Below, piece after piece: positions 1 through 10,261 of a stretch of DNA of 64,000 nucleotides. The first letter of the stretch is position 1; every line of letters starts with the position of its first letter. The translations under genes and the position numbers were made by a program. Source of the DNA: Portulaca oleracea. Taxonomy: Eukaryota > Streptophyta > Magnoliopsida > Caryophyllales > Portulacaceae. Under the pieces are notes generated by a model. The model was not told where the DNA came from. It ran no database searches and saw only the letters and a list, made by a program, of their open reading frames with translations. Location: NCBI GenBank assembly GCA_029582165.1, contig CM055883.1:17578501-17642500 (forward strand), given 5' to 3'.

Positions 1-39
<39 letters not shown>

Positions 40-58
40 TAATAATAATAATAATATA
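1..58. repeat. (TAA)n/(TTA)n microsatellite
   Basis: The window opens in a run of TAA that switches to TTA and back. It is simple-sequence DNA with no coding signal, followed by AT-rich satellite-like repeats. Confidence 0.9.
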
Positions 59-78
59 TAATATTAATAGTAAAGTTT

Positions 79-625
79 TTGGGTCCCGCTAAATGGAGAA
101 AGGAGATTAATTGTAGGGATTTCAACCAATCAGAAAATAGATAAATATTAAATGAAATTATTTTGGTCCAAATATCAGTAATTGTTTTGACAAAATAATA
201 ATGATAATAATCTATATATTATAATAGAAATCATTGTGGGGCAAAAAAATAATGATAATAATTTATATATTATAATAGAAATCATTGTGGGTCCCACGAA
301 ATAGAGTCACGGGAGTGATTGTAGGGGAATTGGCTAAGCACAACGTAGAAAATTATATTTTTTTCTATTTTCATTTTTTCTAAAATCCGGATTTTATTTT
401 AAAATTAAAAAATCAGAAATTATCACTAATCCTTGACTTTTTGGAAAAATCTATATATTATAATAGAAATCATTTTTGGTCCCACGAAATAGAGCCACGG
501 GAGTGATTGTAGGGGAATTGATCAATCACACCGCAGAAAATTATTTTTTCTATTTTCTACTTTTTTTATTTTCAATCCATATTTTATTCAAAATTAAAAA
601 AACCAAAAAGTATTACTTATCCTTG
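79..625. repeat. Degenerate tandem repeat, about 188-208 bp period, three copies
   Basis: The block ggtcccacgaaatagag (position 290), followed by cacgggagtgattgtagggg, recurs at 478 (188 bp later), and a weaker copy starts near 81 (about 208 bp earlier). A second anchor, atccttgact, near 429 and 617 gives the same 188-bp period. The units also share a tatatattataatagaaatc stretch. Copies differ by small indels. This looks like a decayed satellite or a local tandem duplication; no gene is visible. Confidence 0.7.
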
Positions 626-657
626 ACTGCTTTAGACTCTAAATTGTGGTTAGGTCG

Positions 658-969
658 CACGCCGCCTTGCTCTTCCTCCCGAGCTCTCTAGCGTTCACAA
701 CGTCTTCCATGTATCACAACTTCGGAAGTATGTCCCCCGATCCTAGCCATATGATCTCGCATACACCCATTGAATTTAATAAGGATTTGACGTACGAAGA
801 ACAACCGATAGAAATCCTCGATCGACGAGAGAAGACATTGCGTAATAAGGTCATCCCACTCGTCAAAGTGTTATGGGCAAATCAAACCAACGCAAAGGCC
901 ACATGGGAAACAGAGGAGCATATGAGGACTAGATATCCGCACTTGTTTGAGGGTAATCCCAAATTTTGA
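658..969 (+). pseudogene. 3' end of Ty3/gypsy chromovirus pol (integrase C-terminal region), broken
   Basis: Two adjoining frames encode the tail of a plant chromovirus polyprotein. The first (about 658-735) reads LPPELSSVHNVFHVSQLRKY, the usual block after the integrase core. The second continues PDPSH, then EEQPIEILDR, then KVIPLVKVLW and ATWETEEHMRTRYPHLF, the typical Tekay/Del-type chromodomain-like end. The frames are separated by what looks like one extra C in a run of five C near 733-737. No RT, RNase H or integrase core lies upstream, so this is a 5'-truncated remnant. It runs directly into the polypurine tract and 3' LTR on the same strand. Confidence 0.85.
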
Positions 970-1051
970 GGACAAAACTTTTGCGGGGGAGAGGATGTAA
1001 TATTCCCAAGTTTTGAGGACAAAACTTTTTTTAAGGGGGAGAGGATGTAAT
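957..1051 (+). repeat. Tandem duplication of the polypurine tract/LTR junction
   Basis: A segment of about 47 bp is present twice in a row. Each copy contains TTGAGGACAAAACTTTT, a purine tract with GGGGGAGAGGA, and the first bases of the LTR (TGTAATA). The second copy (purine tract about 1033-1045) abuts the full LTR; the first is followed by only about eight LTR bases before the next unit begins. A small tandem duplication across the junction is the simplest reading. Confidence 0.8.
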
Positions 1052-2622
1052 ACCCAAAATAAATAAATTAATTAATAAATATGGTTAGTAATAAATCAAT
1101 CGCTATGACGGACAAATTTACCTAACATATTGACACGAATTATTTATGAACCGACAATCACAAGGTCGAACCTATAAATTTCCTTTTTAGAGAGGCCCAA
1201 TAACACAAACCGAGATTTTAAATTAGCATCATTATGCAAATACTACTAGTCTTGTGCGGAGCTATGCTATAGTTCTATAGGTACACCAACTTATTAATAT
1301 TATTATTATTATTATTATTATTGCTACGTGCCTCATTATTGAATTATAGTATCACAAAATTATTACCCTTGTCTTTTGGTTAATACTTATCACATGAATA
1401 TTCATATTATGTTAGTGCTCTCCACCTATTCCAAATTACCACAACTCTTTCCTAATTAATTACTATGGTCATCGCAAAGTGCAGCCAAGATCCTTAGAAA
1501 AGCCCTACTACCTTATTAATCTCATCTTACCTCAGCATGCAAGAATCTTCAAGGGTAATCATTACCATCTTTTCTTTGGATTTTACCTAGGATTTAGACA
1601 GTGAACATATCTTAATCCCGCATATCTCGGTCTACTACCTAAAATCATGGGATTGAATTGGAGCCTTCTAGAATTAACCGTAGGATAGCTACCCAAGGAA
1701 CACTATATATAGTCCTCGTTGCTCCTTACTCTCACCACAGAACAAAAAGAATCTCACACACCTTTCCTTGAGCCTGTCCTCCATAGAAGATACTGCATGT
1801 GAGAATTTAAGTCAAGGATTGCATCTGTCGGTCACCTTCAGTGTGTAGCCGCCACCAGATCCAAGTTCGACTAGAATATCTATTCTACTGTTATTTGAGG
1901 TACAGCATGATGACTACGCCCTTGTATTATATTTACTATTTTTAAGCTGAAGATACCTCTAAAATAAGTGTAATATCAAAGTTATATGTGTTTTACTGTG
2001 TTTTGTCACGTTAATGATGGACCTATTACTGTTTATAGACCAACAACGGGGCTTTCCGATCGGCCCAAATATGCGCATATCCCTCATGATCTCAACGGAG
2101 GTTCAGCCTCTCATGGTACTGATAATTGACTGTAATGGGATGAAGGTCCAATATTGTGCAGGTTCCACCACAAGATAACTAACGAGCAACTGTTTTATAC
2201 TTTACGAAATAAAATGAATTGAAATGGCCAAACTACTTGTTTTACTGTATAGTGTCATATTGTACTAGCCCGTTTGGCTTACTCTTTTATGTTTTCTATT
2301 TTCAGGATCTCCGGGGAAGGAATCGGCGTAAGAGAGAGATCACGCTTAAGGACTACTAGATCACCTAAGCTAGTTAACTAATTACTATACTATGATCTTA
2401 GACTCTGGTTTGGCTCTACCAAGCGAACCTACTTTCTTTTTCCATAATAAAGTTTTACGACGGTTTAGTTATGTTAATTATCGTTTTCTACCATATCTAG
2501 CGAGCCTTGTGTCCCTATTTTGGGTCACGGTGTAACGCCCGACTCTTAAACTTCCGCTAATTAAGATAAAATAAAATAAAAAAATATTATATGTAATACT
2601 CCAAAAAAATTGGGGCGTTACA
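1046..2622 (+). mobile_element. Gypsy (Tekay/Del-like) 3' LTR, 1.58 kb
   Basis: The LTR begins TGTAATACCC right after the purine tract and ends GGGGCGTTACA at 2622, giving matching TG...CA termini. A TATA-like ctatatatag lies at about 1704-1713, followed by a CT-rich stretch, as expected for a plus-strand U3/R boundary. Instead of a target-site duplication, the LTR is followed at once by a tRNA-iMet-type primer-binding site (2623-2640), so this copy now occupies the position of a 5' LTR in front of a Cassandra body. Assignment to the Tekay/Del group rests on the pol tail and the TGTAAYRCCC...GCGTTACA ends. Confidence 0.75.
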
Positions 2623-3051
2623 GTTAGTATCAGAGTCAACCCGCGACCGTGAGCTGCGCCAGTGGACGGGAGAACCATGGGCAGTCACCTAGCGGGGCAA
2701 AGATTATGGAGTGTATTGTGGCACAACGAGGACGTTGTGCACTTAAGTGGGGGTGATTGTAACACCCCGAATATGTGATCAAAGTATGGCTTAAAGGGTT
2801 TGATATGACTACTTATATCACCAAGGTACACCTTTTTTTATGGTAGCTCATCCATTGGAAACTCCTCAGCTAAGCGTGCTTGGCTGGGAGTAGTCAAAAG
2901 GATGGGTGACTTCCTGAGAAGTTTTCCCAGGCAGCGTGTGAGCAAGGACGAAGCACGCTGGAAAGACTCGTGGTGATTTGTGGGGCCAGTCAGCGATTCT
3001 TGAAACAGTTATTGGTAATGTCCGCGGCCCGGGAGGGGCCGGGGCGTTACA
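2623..3051 (+). mobile_element. Cassandra-type TRIM remnant: PBS, internal region and 3' LTR
   Basis: A primer-binding site resembling the complement of tRNA-iMet (GTATCAGAGTC, about 2627-2637) is followed by about 115 bp of non-coding internal sequence, a purine tract (aagtgggggtgat, about 2744-2756) and a 294-bp LTR (2758-3051) that begins TGTAACACCCC and ends GGGGCGTTACA. The LTR holds a 5S rRNA-like block, the diagnostic mark of Cassandra. Cassandra elements encode no protein and depend on other elements for movement. The expected matching 5' Cassandra LTR is missing; a gypsy LTR stands in its place. Confidence 0.85.
2845..2925 (+). promoter_or_regulatory. 5S rRNA-like domain with Pol III internal promoter boxes in the Cassandra LTR
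   Basis: The stretch matches plant 5S rRNA in order: a CATCCATTGGAAACTCC-like block (5S has CCCATCAGAACTCC), box A agctaagcgtgcttgg at 2868-2883, an intermediate element ggagtagt, and box C aggatgggtgacttcctgag from 2899. Box A differs from the usual plant 5S sequence at about one position. It lies inside an LTR, so it is a 5S-derived transposon domain rather than a 5S gene. Confidence 0.9.
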
Positions 3052-3709
3052 CTCACCCTCATTTACTCTTATGAGCTCCTACTCCCTATTATTAACTCTC
3101 CTTCCAAGCAGAGCCTAAGATGAGGTTAGGGAGGATGTTACTAACATACTTCACTGCTCAATGTACAATGGTTATTTTGTTTTTTCTTTTTTTTTAAAAC
3201 AATTCATGATTAATAATTATCAACCACTTAAAATGAGTAACGTAAAAAATGAAGGTAGTAGTAGTAACGATGATAATGATGATGATGATGATGATAATGG
3301 CAATCGTAGTTATATTTTAGATATACCAAGTAAATTATTCTATTATTTGAAAATTTTAATATAATATGTTACAAAGGTAGTAGTAATTAGTAGTAATAAT
3401 AATAATTATAATAATATTAATATTTTAGATATCCAACATAGATTTGCATATTATTTATTTTTGAAAAGTGTTGTTTGAATAATATTTTTTAATACTAAAA
3501 AAGGGTTTAATATCTATTTTATTGATTAACAAATTATTTTATATAGAATTTAAATGCACATTTTATGTATATATTGTTAGTAGTAACTCAAACCATTCAT
3601 TAATATATATATAGGAACTTTTTTAAAAAAAGGAAAAAAATCATTTAGAGTTTTCCAAAAATGCCCCTATCAAAACATACATATTACGATCTTCTCCCTT
3701 TATACCCAG

Positions 3710-3711
<2 letters not shown>
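3052..3711. other. AT-rich non-coding spacer
   Basis: No coding frame with recognisable similarity. It contains a short GAT-rich microsatellite near 3267-3299 and several A/T runs. The short open frames here are low-complexity. Confidence 0.6.

Positions 3712-3799
<88 letters not shown>
3712..3799. repeat. (TA)n microsatellite, left half
   Basis: An uninterrupted TA dinucleotide tract of about 88 bp. It continues as a second TA tract at 4336, on the far side of a MITE that appears to have inserted into one original array. Confidence 0.9.
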
Positions 3800-3801
<2 letters not shown>

Positions 3802-4332
3802 AAATTGGATTCTAATAATCCCTACTATCACAAATTGTATGGCAATAATCCCTACTACCATTTTGGATTCTGGTGGTCCAAAAAAAAAAATTGTATTGTA
3901 GTAGTACCAAATCCATCACCACATTCTTTTTATTTTTTCCATGCCTACCCCATATTGTTTTTGTTTTTTTTTGTTCCTACCCCTAGATTGGTAATGAATT
4001 GTAGTTACTAAAACATTTTTTAAATTATTTTTTGAGCATCCGAGCAATTATTATGATTTTTTAAAATGAATAAAATTGAAAAAATCATAAAAAATTGAAA
4101 AAAAATTGAAAAAAATTGGAAGAAATGCTGTAAATTCATTAAAAATCGTGGTAAATTGTTATACAAAGTTTTGAATCAAATGCAACACAAAATCTATGAT
4201 ATTTAGCGTATACACTCGATTTTGTCCCACTATAATACAATTTTATTTTTTTTTGAACCACCAGATTCCAAAATGATAGTAGGGATTATTGCCATACAAT
4301 TTGTGATAGTAGGGATTATTAGAATCCAATAT

Positions 4333-4335
<3 letters not shown>
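3800..4335. mobile_element. MULE-type MITE, copy 1, inside (TA)n
   Basis: A 536-bp element bounded by inverted ends: ggaaattggattctaataat on the left and the complement of gggatattggattctaat on the right. The inverted repeats run about 100 bp (to about 3905 and from about 4235), with an A/T-rich centre and no transposase. The flanks are TA repeats on both sides, so a target duplication of tatatatata would be invisible. The same element in reverse orientation lies at 4598-5138, where a clear 10-bp duplication supports a Mutator-like origin. Confidence 0.75.

Positions 4336-4407
<72 letters not shown>
4336..4407. repeat. (TA)n microsatellite, right half
   Basis: The continuation of the TA array interrupted by the MITE at 3800-4335. 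It leads straight into the inverted repeat of another MITE. Confidence 0.9.
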
Positions 4408-4409
<2 letters not shown>

Positions 4410-5348
4410 AATGATAAACATCTTGACGCAAGATGGTTCTTAACTATCTTGCAATTTTTCTAAATCACTAATAAAGTTAAATATAAGTGTATGTAAATCA
4501 TTTTATAGGTATGTTTCATTATTTTTAGGGTTACTACAACTTATAAACAATTTAAAAATATTTATTTATTTATATTTATATCATAAATATGAAACTAGGG
4601 ATATTGGATTCTAATAATCTCTACTATCACAAATTGTATGGCAATAATCCATACTATCATTTTGGATTCTGGTGGTCCAAAAAAAAATAAAATTGTATTG
4701 TACTGGGACAAAATCGAGTGTATATGCTAAATATCATAGATTTTGTATTGCATTTGATTCAAAACTTTGTATAACACTTTACCACGATTTTTAATGAATT
4801 TACAGCATTTTTCCCAATTTTTTTCAATTTTTTTTCAATTTTTTATGATTTTTTTAAATTTTATTCCTTTTAAAAAATCATAATAATTGCTCAGAATCTC
4901 AAAAAAATAATTTAAAAAATGTTTTAGTAACTACACTTCGTTACCTATCTAGGGGTAGGAACCAAAAAAACAAAAACAATATGGGGTAGGCATGGAAAAA
5001 ATAAAAAGAATGTGGTGATAGATTTGGTACCACTACAATACAATTTTATTTTTTTTTGGACCACCAGAATCCAAAATGATAGTAGGGATTATTGTCATAC
5101 AATTTGTGATAGTAGGGATTATTAGAATCCAATATCCCTATGAAACTATGTATAAAATGTGAATTTTCTTCTATGATTGATAAAATTAGGCTATTATTAT
5201 ATTTTTTGACATAGCTAATAAGTATTATATTATTATAATTGATAAATATATATAATTATTAAAGAAAATATTAATAAAAGTTACAAAAATATAAAATAAG
5301 AACAATTCAAGATGGTTAAGAACCATCTTGAGTCAAGATGGTTATCAT
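4410..5348. mobile_element. MITE-like element with inverted CAAGATGG ends, split by a nested MITE
   Basis: The left end (4411-4453, atgataaacatcttgacgca...) is the near-exact reverse complement of the right end (about 5306-5348). Each arm is about 40 bp and contains its own small palindrome around AAGATGGTT. TA repeats lie outside both ends. The interior holds the 541-bp MULE-type MITE with its target duplication; without it the outer element would be about 390 bp. No coding sequence. The family is not recognised, and its exact ends are uncertain because of the TA flanks. Confidence 0.55.
4598..5138. mobile_element. MULE-type MITE, copy 2, with 10-bp target-site duplication
   Basis: A 541-bp element starting gggatattggattctaataa and ending with the reverse complement. 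It is flanked on both sides by tatgaaacta (4588-4597 and 5139-5148), a 10-bp direct repeat in the 9-11 bp range typical of Mutator-like elements. The inverted repeats are about 100 bp, the centre is A/T-rich, and there is no transposase frame. It is the same family as 3800-4335 but reversed, so the two copies form a large imperfect palindrome. Confidence 0.85.
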
Positions 5349-5351
5349 GGT

Positions 5352-5353
<2 letters not shown>

Positions 5354-5387
<34 letters not shown>
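5354..5387. repeat. (AT)n microsatellite
   Basis: A short AT tract just outside the right inverted repeat of the CAAGATGG MITE, followed by irregular ATATGAT repeats to about 5440. Confidence 0.85.
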
Positions 5388-5394
<7 letters not shown>

Positions 5395-6686
5395 TATAAT
5401 ATATGATATGATATGATATGATATATGATGATATATGATTGGTTTTCACAAATTAGGTAGATGAACAAATAAAATGGGACGGGGGTAATAATAAATATCA
5501 TAAATAATGTGGAAGGGAGGGATAGGGATTAGGGAGTACTATATCAACCATCCTTATAAAAGCAAGGAAGTGAATGTCACAAAAGTTGATTTCCCTTAAC
5601 GCCCTTGCTAATGTCATCAAAATCCTTTTTAAAAATGTGTAATTATAGTGTCTCCTAATAGAATTCCTACAATACCCTTACTAACATCATGATCCATCTA
5701 TTCAATTTCAACGTGTTTCATATATGTGATGTACTTATTGTTGTATTTGGACAATTATCATTAATTAATGTTAAGATAATTTTTTAAGTTTATTAGAATT
5801 ATCTTTATTTATAGAGAACTCTATAATATTTCAAATAGGTGATTTTTCTTATTGTATGATTAATCACAATTTATTTTTCTTTATCATTGTTATATTGTCA
5901 TCCTCAAATATTTATTAAGTAATTGTATAAACATTTTATGGGAATCCTTTGAAAAATTAAAGGTATTGGTTGTGTGATGATAATTAGAATGTGGATCATT
6001 ATATGAACTCTATATATATTCAATTGAAATATCTTTATCTATCATTTTTCTTTTACTGTACATTGAAAATATGTGACTAAGGTTATAATATATGAGTATA
6101 AATGTGGTAATATATTTAATTAGTATTCTACTTGAAATCGCATATATAATATAATTAAGCATGGACATAGGATACTCATGTGGATAGTTATAATGAATTA
6201 TGTATAATATTTACGTCTAAACTTTTGTATTCCATTTATTTATCAAACAGTATGACTACGGACTAGAAGTACATTATTTTCTCAATATATTAGTATTGTT
6301 TAAATTTATAAGTTTTTTTTATCATCCAGAGGTCTTCCTAGCTAATTACATTCTAAATAGTGGTATATATGTATTATAGATTTATGACAACATGGTTTCA
6401 ATGTGTGTTATTCATTTAAGAGTCACATTTATATGATACATTATGAAAGGGAAAGTTCAAAAATATTTAGTTTATACAAGTGAATAATATAATTTTAAGT
6501 TTGGATAAATATATATCCTACTTATTCAATAAGCAAATAATCGGCTACTTGAATAAAATTCAAATTTAATTTAATTTTTCATATTATGTCAGAAATTTCT
6601 ATTGGGAAATTGGAAAAAAATAATTCATGCTTTGGGGACCTTGGAAGAATAAATAATACGAACTTATAACATTGTTATAGATGGGT
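5388..6686. other. AT-rich intergenic spacer, nothing recognised
   Basis: Strongly A/T-rich sequence with many stops in all frames. I see no domain, RNA gene or repeat boundary that I can support. Confidence 0.6.
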
Positions 6687-6903
6687 TGAACTTTAACCGC
6701 TATTTTTTTTAGCATCCACCATCTAATTATTAAACTTGTCCGAAAAGTGACATGATGTTGGCGATATTACAAGCGAAACATACTTTTAACTTGTTTTTGA
6801 ACTACAAAAGTTTCATATATAATATCGCTACCACCATGTCACTTTTCAGACGAGTTTAATTTACTAGATGGCAGATACTAAAAATAATAGTGGTTAAAAT
6901 TCA
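6687..6903. mobile_element. Foldback MITE, about 217 bp
   Basis: The left part (tgaactttaaccgctat..., with ccaccatcta and gaaaagtgacatgatg) is the imperfect reverse complement of the right part (catgtcacttttcagacgag..., tagatggcagata..., agtggttaaaattca). The arms are about 80 bp around a short loop. No coding capacity. The target duplication is not clear, so the superfamily is left open. Confidence 0.65.
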
Positions 6904-7232
6904 GATAATACATATGATATGTATTTAACCCGCCCATCCGAATTGATAGAGTTAGTAACTAAATATTCATTTGATGATAGGATCCTTTGTTATTGTATTT
7001 GAGCACAAAATAATAAATTTACGTGTAAAAATAAGTTTAGGAGTAGAGTAGGCGCCAAGTTAACTAATTCTAGATTAGGATGACTTATTTTGTAACTATT
7101 CCATCTTGGATTAGGAAAGCCAATTCTAATTAGGATAAGGTAGTTGTAACCATCTCCCCGTAGGATAAGGAATCCTAATCCAAGAGGAGATTGGAATAGT
7201 TAAGCATCTAGGTTTAGTAATCCTTGGCTTGC
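6904..7232. other. Non-coding spacer with a weak inverted repeat
   Basis: The stretch around 7095-7115 (taactattccatcttggatt) is partly complementary to about 7175-7205 (aatccaagaggagattggaa...), suggesting a small hairpin or a decayed MITE. No gene is seen. Confidence 0.4.
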
Positions 7233-7632
7233 TGTAATGTGGTTTGTGAGACCTCGGTTATATCGTTCTTCCATAGGGAGCTAGGGGCCTTAGCTGCCAC
7301 TATTCGACTTTAGGTAGGGTTTACGGTCACGAAAGGGTGATAGATTTTTGGGGTAAAAACAGCACAAACACACTAGGTTCGGTCAGAAAGGTGAGACAAT
7401 GGGTGTCGGGAGACTTTCGGGATGCAAACGGGGATAAGGAAGTGTGTTTCGCAGCAAGAGAGTAACGAGAAGGGGAAATCAATTGGTAACTCCATTGGAA
7501 AATACCCACCGGGCTTCCTCTTTCAAGGATAGTCCGGATTAACTTCCCCAAAGTCCATAGACAGACCTGGGGAAGTTGATGAAACGGAATTTCCTAGTTA
7601 GTTTCTATTCGCTTTCACGAACTAGAATACCA
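7233..7632 (-). mobile_element. Athila-family LTR fragment (same family as elements A and B)
   Basis: It begins tgtaatgtggtttgtgagac and follows A's LTR through the recognisable blocks gacctcggtt, gggatgcaaacggggat, gatagtccggattaacttcc and ggaatttcctagttag, up to gaactagaatac. Only the first 400 bp (U5 side, minus orientation) of the roughly 1.64-kb LTR is present. It then switches abruptly at about 7633 to chromovirus integrase sequence, marking a deletion or recombination junction. Confidence 0.8.
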
Positions 7633-10260
7633 CGATGATGCTTGTTGGCTCGGGCCTTAAAAAGTTTGTTGGTACGCTCGATCTTCTCTTGAATTTACCG
7701 GTGAAGCTTTTGGATCTCACTGGCCTTCTCACTTGCTTCAAAGCTAACCCTCGACTTTAATGGAAGAGGAAGGAGCTCGATAGGAGTGATAGGGTTGACC
7801 CCATAGCAAGCCTCAAAGGGCAAGTGTCCCATAGCAAAAGAAAAGGCCCGATTGTAGGCAAATTCGGCGTGACACAGTTTGGCATCCCAATCCCGTAAAC
7901 TCCTACTCACAAGACTCCAAAGCAATGTTATGAGAGTCTTGTTAGTTACCTCAGTTCTAACCGTCCGTTTGAGGATGATGTGACGTGCTCAAGAGAAGCT
8001 TCGTCCCCAGGAGCTTCCATAAAGACCTCCAGAAATGACCCATGAAATTAGTATCACGATCCGAAACAATAGTTCTCGTAACACTATGCAAGCGCACTAC
8101 CTCCCGGAAGAAAAGTGTAGCAACGTGAGTGGTGTCATCGGTCTTTTCGCATGCAATGAAATGCGCCATGTTGGAGAAGCAGTCCACGACAACGAGTATT
8201 GCATCTTTACCATGCACGGTCCAAGGAAGAGCCACAATAAAGTCCATACTCAAGTCCTCCCACGGACCATTCGGAACAGAAAAAGGTGTATAAAGCCTTT
8301 GGTGGACCTGACTTTTGGCATGGTGGTAAGTAACACACTTAGAAACCACATCCTGCACGTCGCCTCCCATCTTCGGCCAATAAAAGTGCTCTTTCAACAT
8401 GTCGATGGTCTTATTGATGCCGAAATGACTAGCAAGACTACCCCCGTGAACCTCCCGCACTAGAAGTTTCCTCAATGGGCATTTTGGGACACACAACTTG
8501 TTACCCTTGAAGAAAAATATGTCTTGTAGCAAATAGGGTCCATCACCACTATCGAGGTGTGATTTGAAGTCATCATCCTCCTCATAAAACTCCTTTAAGT
8601 GTTGAAATCTAAGGACCATTGCCTCAACCACCGAAAGAAGGGAATGTCTCCTAGAGAGTGCATCGGCAACCACGTTAATACTCCCCTTCTTGTGCTTTGC
8701 CACAAAATTAAAACTTTGAAGAAGCTCTACCCATTTGGCATGACGAGAATTAAGCTTGTGTTGTCCATTCAAATATTTAAGAGCTTCGTGATATGAAAGA
8801 AGGACAAACTGGCTAGGCCTCAAATAATGTGACCAATGATCGAATGCTCGAACGAGAGCGTAAAATTACTTGTCATAAGTAGAATAACTCATCCTCGATC
8901 CGCTGAGCTTCCCACTGAAATAAGCAATAGGGCGCTGGTTCTGCATCAAAACGGCTCCAATGCCTACTCCCCTAGCATCGCAATCCACCTCGAAGACTTG
9001 TGTGAAGTTCGGGAGAGCAAGTACCGGTGCCTCATATAGTCAAGCCTTAAGCTTCTCGAATGCCCCTTGGGCGGCTCGGGTCCACTCAAAGGCACCCTTT
9101 TTCATACACTCGGTAATAGGGGCGGTAAGGGTGCTAAAGCCCTTGATGAACCATCGGTAGAACGAAGCAAGGCCGTGGAAACTCCTCACCTCCGTGATAG
9201 TAGAGGGAGAGGGCCAAGATCGAATGGCCTTCACTTTCGAGGGATCCATAGAAATACCGCGATCGGAAACAATATACCCAAGAAAGGTGACTTGGTGAGT
9301 GCAAAATTCACACTTCTCTAGTTTGCCGAAAAGTCGTTGTTGTCGCAAAACCTCAAACACCAACTCTAAATGCGTAATATGCTCCGCTTCACGCTTCGAA
9401 TACACCAAAATATCATCGAAATAAACCACCACAAATTTGCCGATATATGGTCGCAACACCTCGTTCATAAGACGCATGAATGTGCTTGGGGCGTTGGAGA
9501 GCCCGAATGGCATGACGAGCCACTCATATAATCCCCCTTTCATCTTGAAACTCGTCTTCCATTCATCTCCTTCCTTCATACGAATATGATGATAACCACT
9601 CCGAAGGTCGATCTTGGAGAAGATACACGAGCCATGTAACTCATCGAGCATGTCATCGAGCCTCGGTATGGGATACCGATACTTGATGGTAATGTTGTTG
9701 ATGGCTCGGCTGTCGACACACATCCGGAAGGTACCATCCTTCTTGGAAATCAGGAGGCCGGAACGGAACAAGGGCTCATGCTCTCTCAAACATAACCTCG
9801 AGAAACAAGTTCATCCACTTGCCACTGCAACTCCTTGGTTTCCTGTGGGTTGCACCGATACGCCACCTTGTTGGGGAGTGGAGCTCCAGGAATAAGGTCG
9901 ATTTGGTGTTCAATACCCCGAATAGGAGGTAGACCCGGTAGAAGATCTTCGGGGAACACATCGTGGAATTTGGCAAAAAGAGGGGCAACGAGAGGGTACT
10001 TGGGTTTCACTACCTCACTTGTGTTTGACTCTAAGAGGAGCAAGGCAAAAACGACCTTCCTTTTACTTAGGGTTCGCTCAACTCGTGTTTCACTCAAGTG
10101 TTTAGGCTCCTCACCTCCCACCCCGAGTTTAGGAGGTATGATTTCATGTGGTGCTAGTGGAAGAAGCTTAACCCTCTTGCCCTTGTGGGTTTAGGAGGTA
10201 TGATTTCATGTAATCACTGACGGATTGCCTGCCTTGGGTGAGAGCGTATAATTTTGTCAA
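7633..10260 (-). pseudogene. CRM-like chromovirus pol (element F): RT, RNase H, integrase; decayed
   Basis: Read right to left. The linker before RT is at about 10190-9786. Reverse transcriptase (9789-9040) carries [13 protein letters not shown] and the catalytic YFDDILVYS. RNase H with the tether (about 9040-8640) includes HKLNSRHAKWVELLQSFNF and ADALSRR. Integrase (about 8600-7957) has the zinc-finger block GGSLASHFGINKTIDMLKEH followed by CVTYHHAKS, where the second zinc cysteine is replaced by tyrosine, and the core WEDLSMDFIVALP with TIVSDRD. The C-terminal part (7925-7695) contains EFAYNRAF and LLPLPL. Frameshifts near 9789 and 7940 and a stop near 9040 break the frame, and the 3' end is lost at 7633. 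The integrase and gag style suggest the CRM lineage. Confidence 0.9.
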
Positions 10261-10261
10261 G

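Noticed and set aside
2845..2925. A genuine 5S rRNA gene
   Set aside because: Only the promoter-rich part is well kept, the ends of 5S are missing, and it lies inside a Cassandra LTR.
3661..4443. Open frames with long Tyr-Ile repeats
   Set aside because: They are translations of (TA)n microsatellites across MITE sequence on both strands; no protein is implied.
8035..8463. 142-codon plus-strand frame
   Set aside because: Antisense shadow of the chromovirus integrase of element F.
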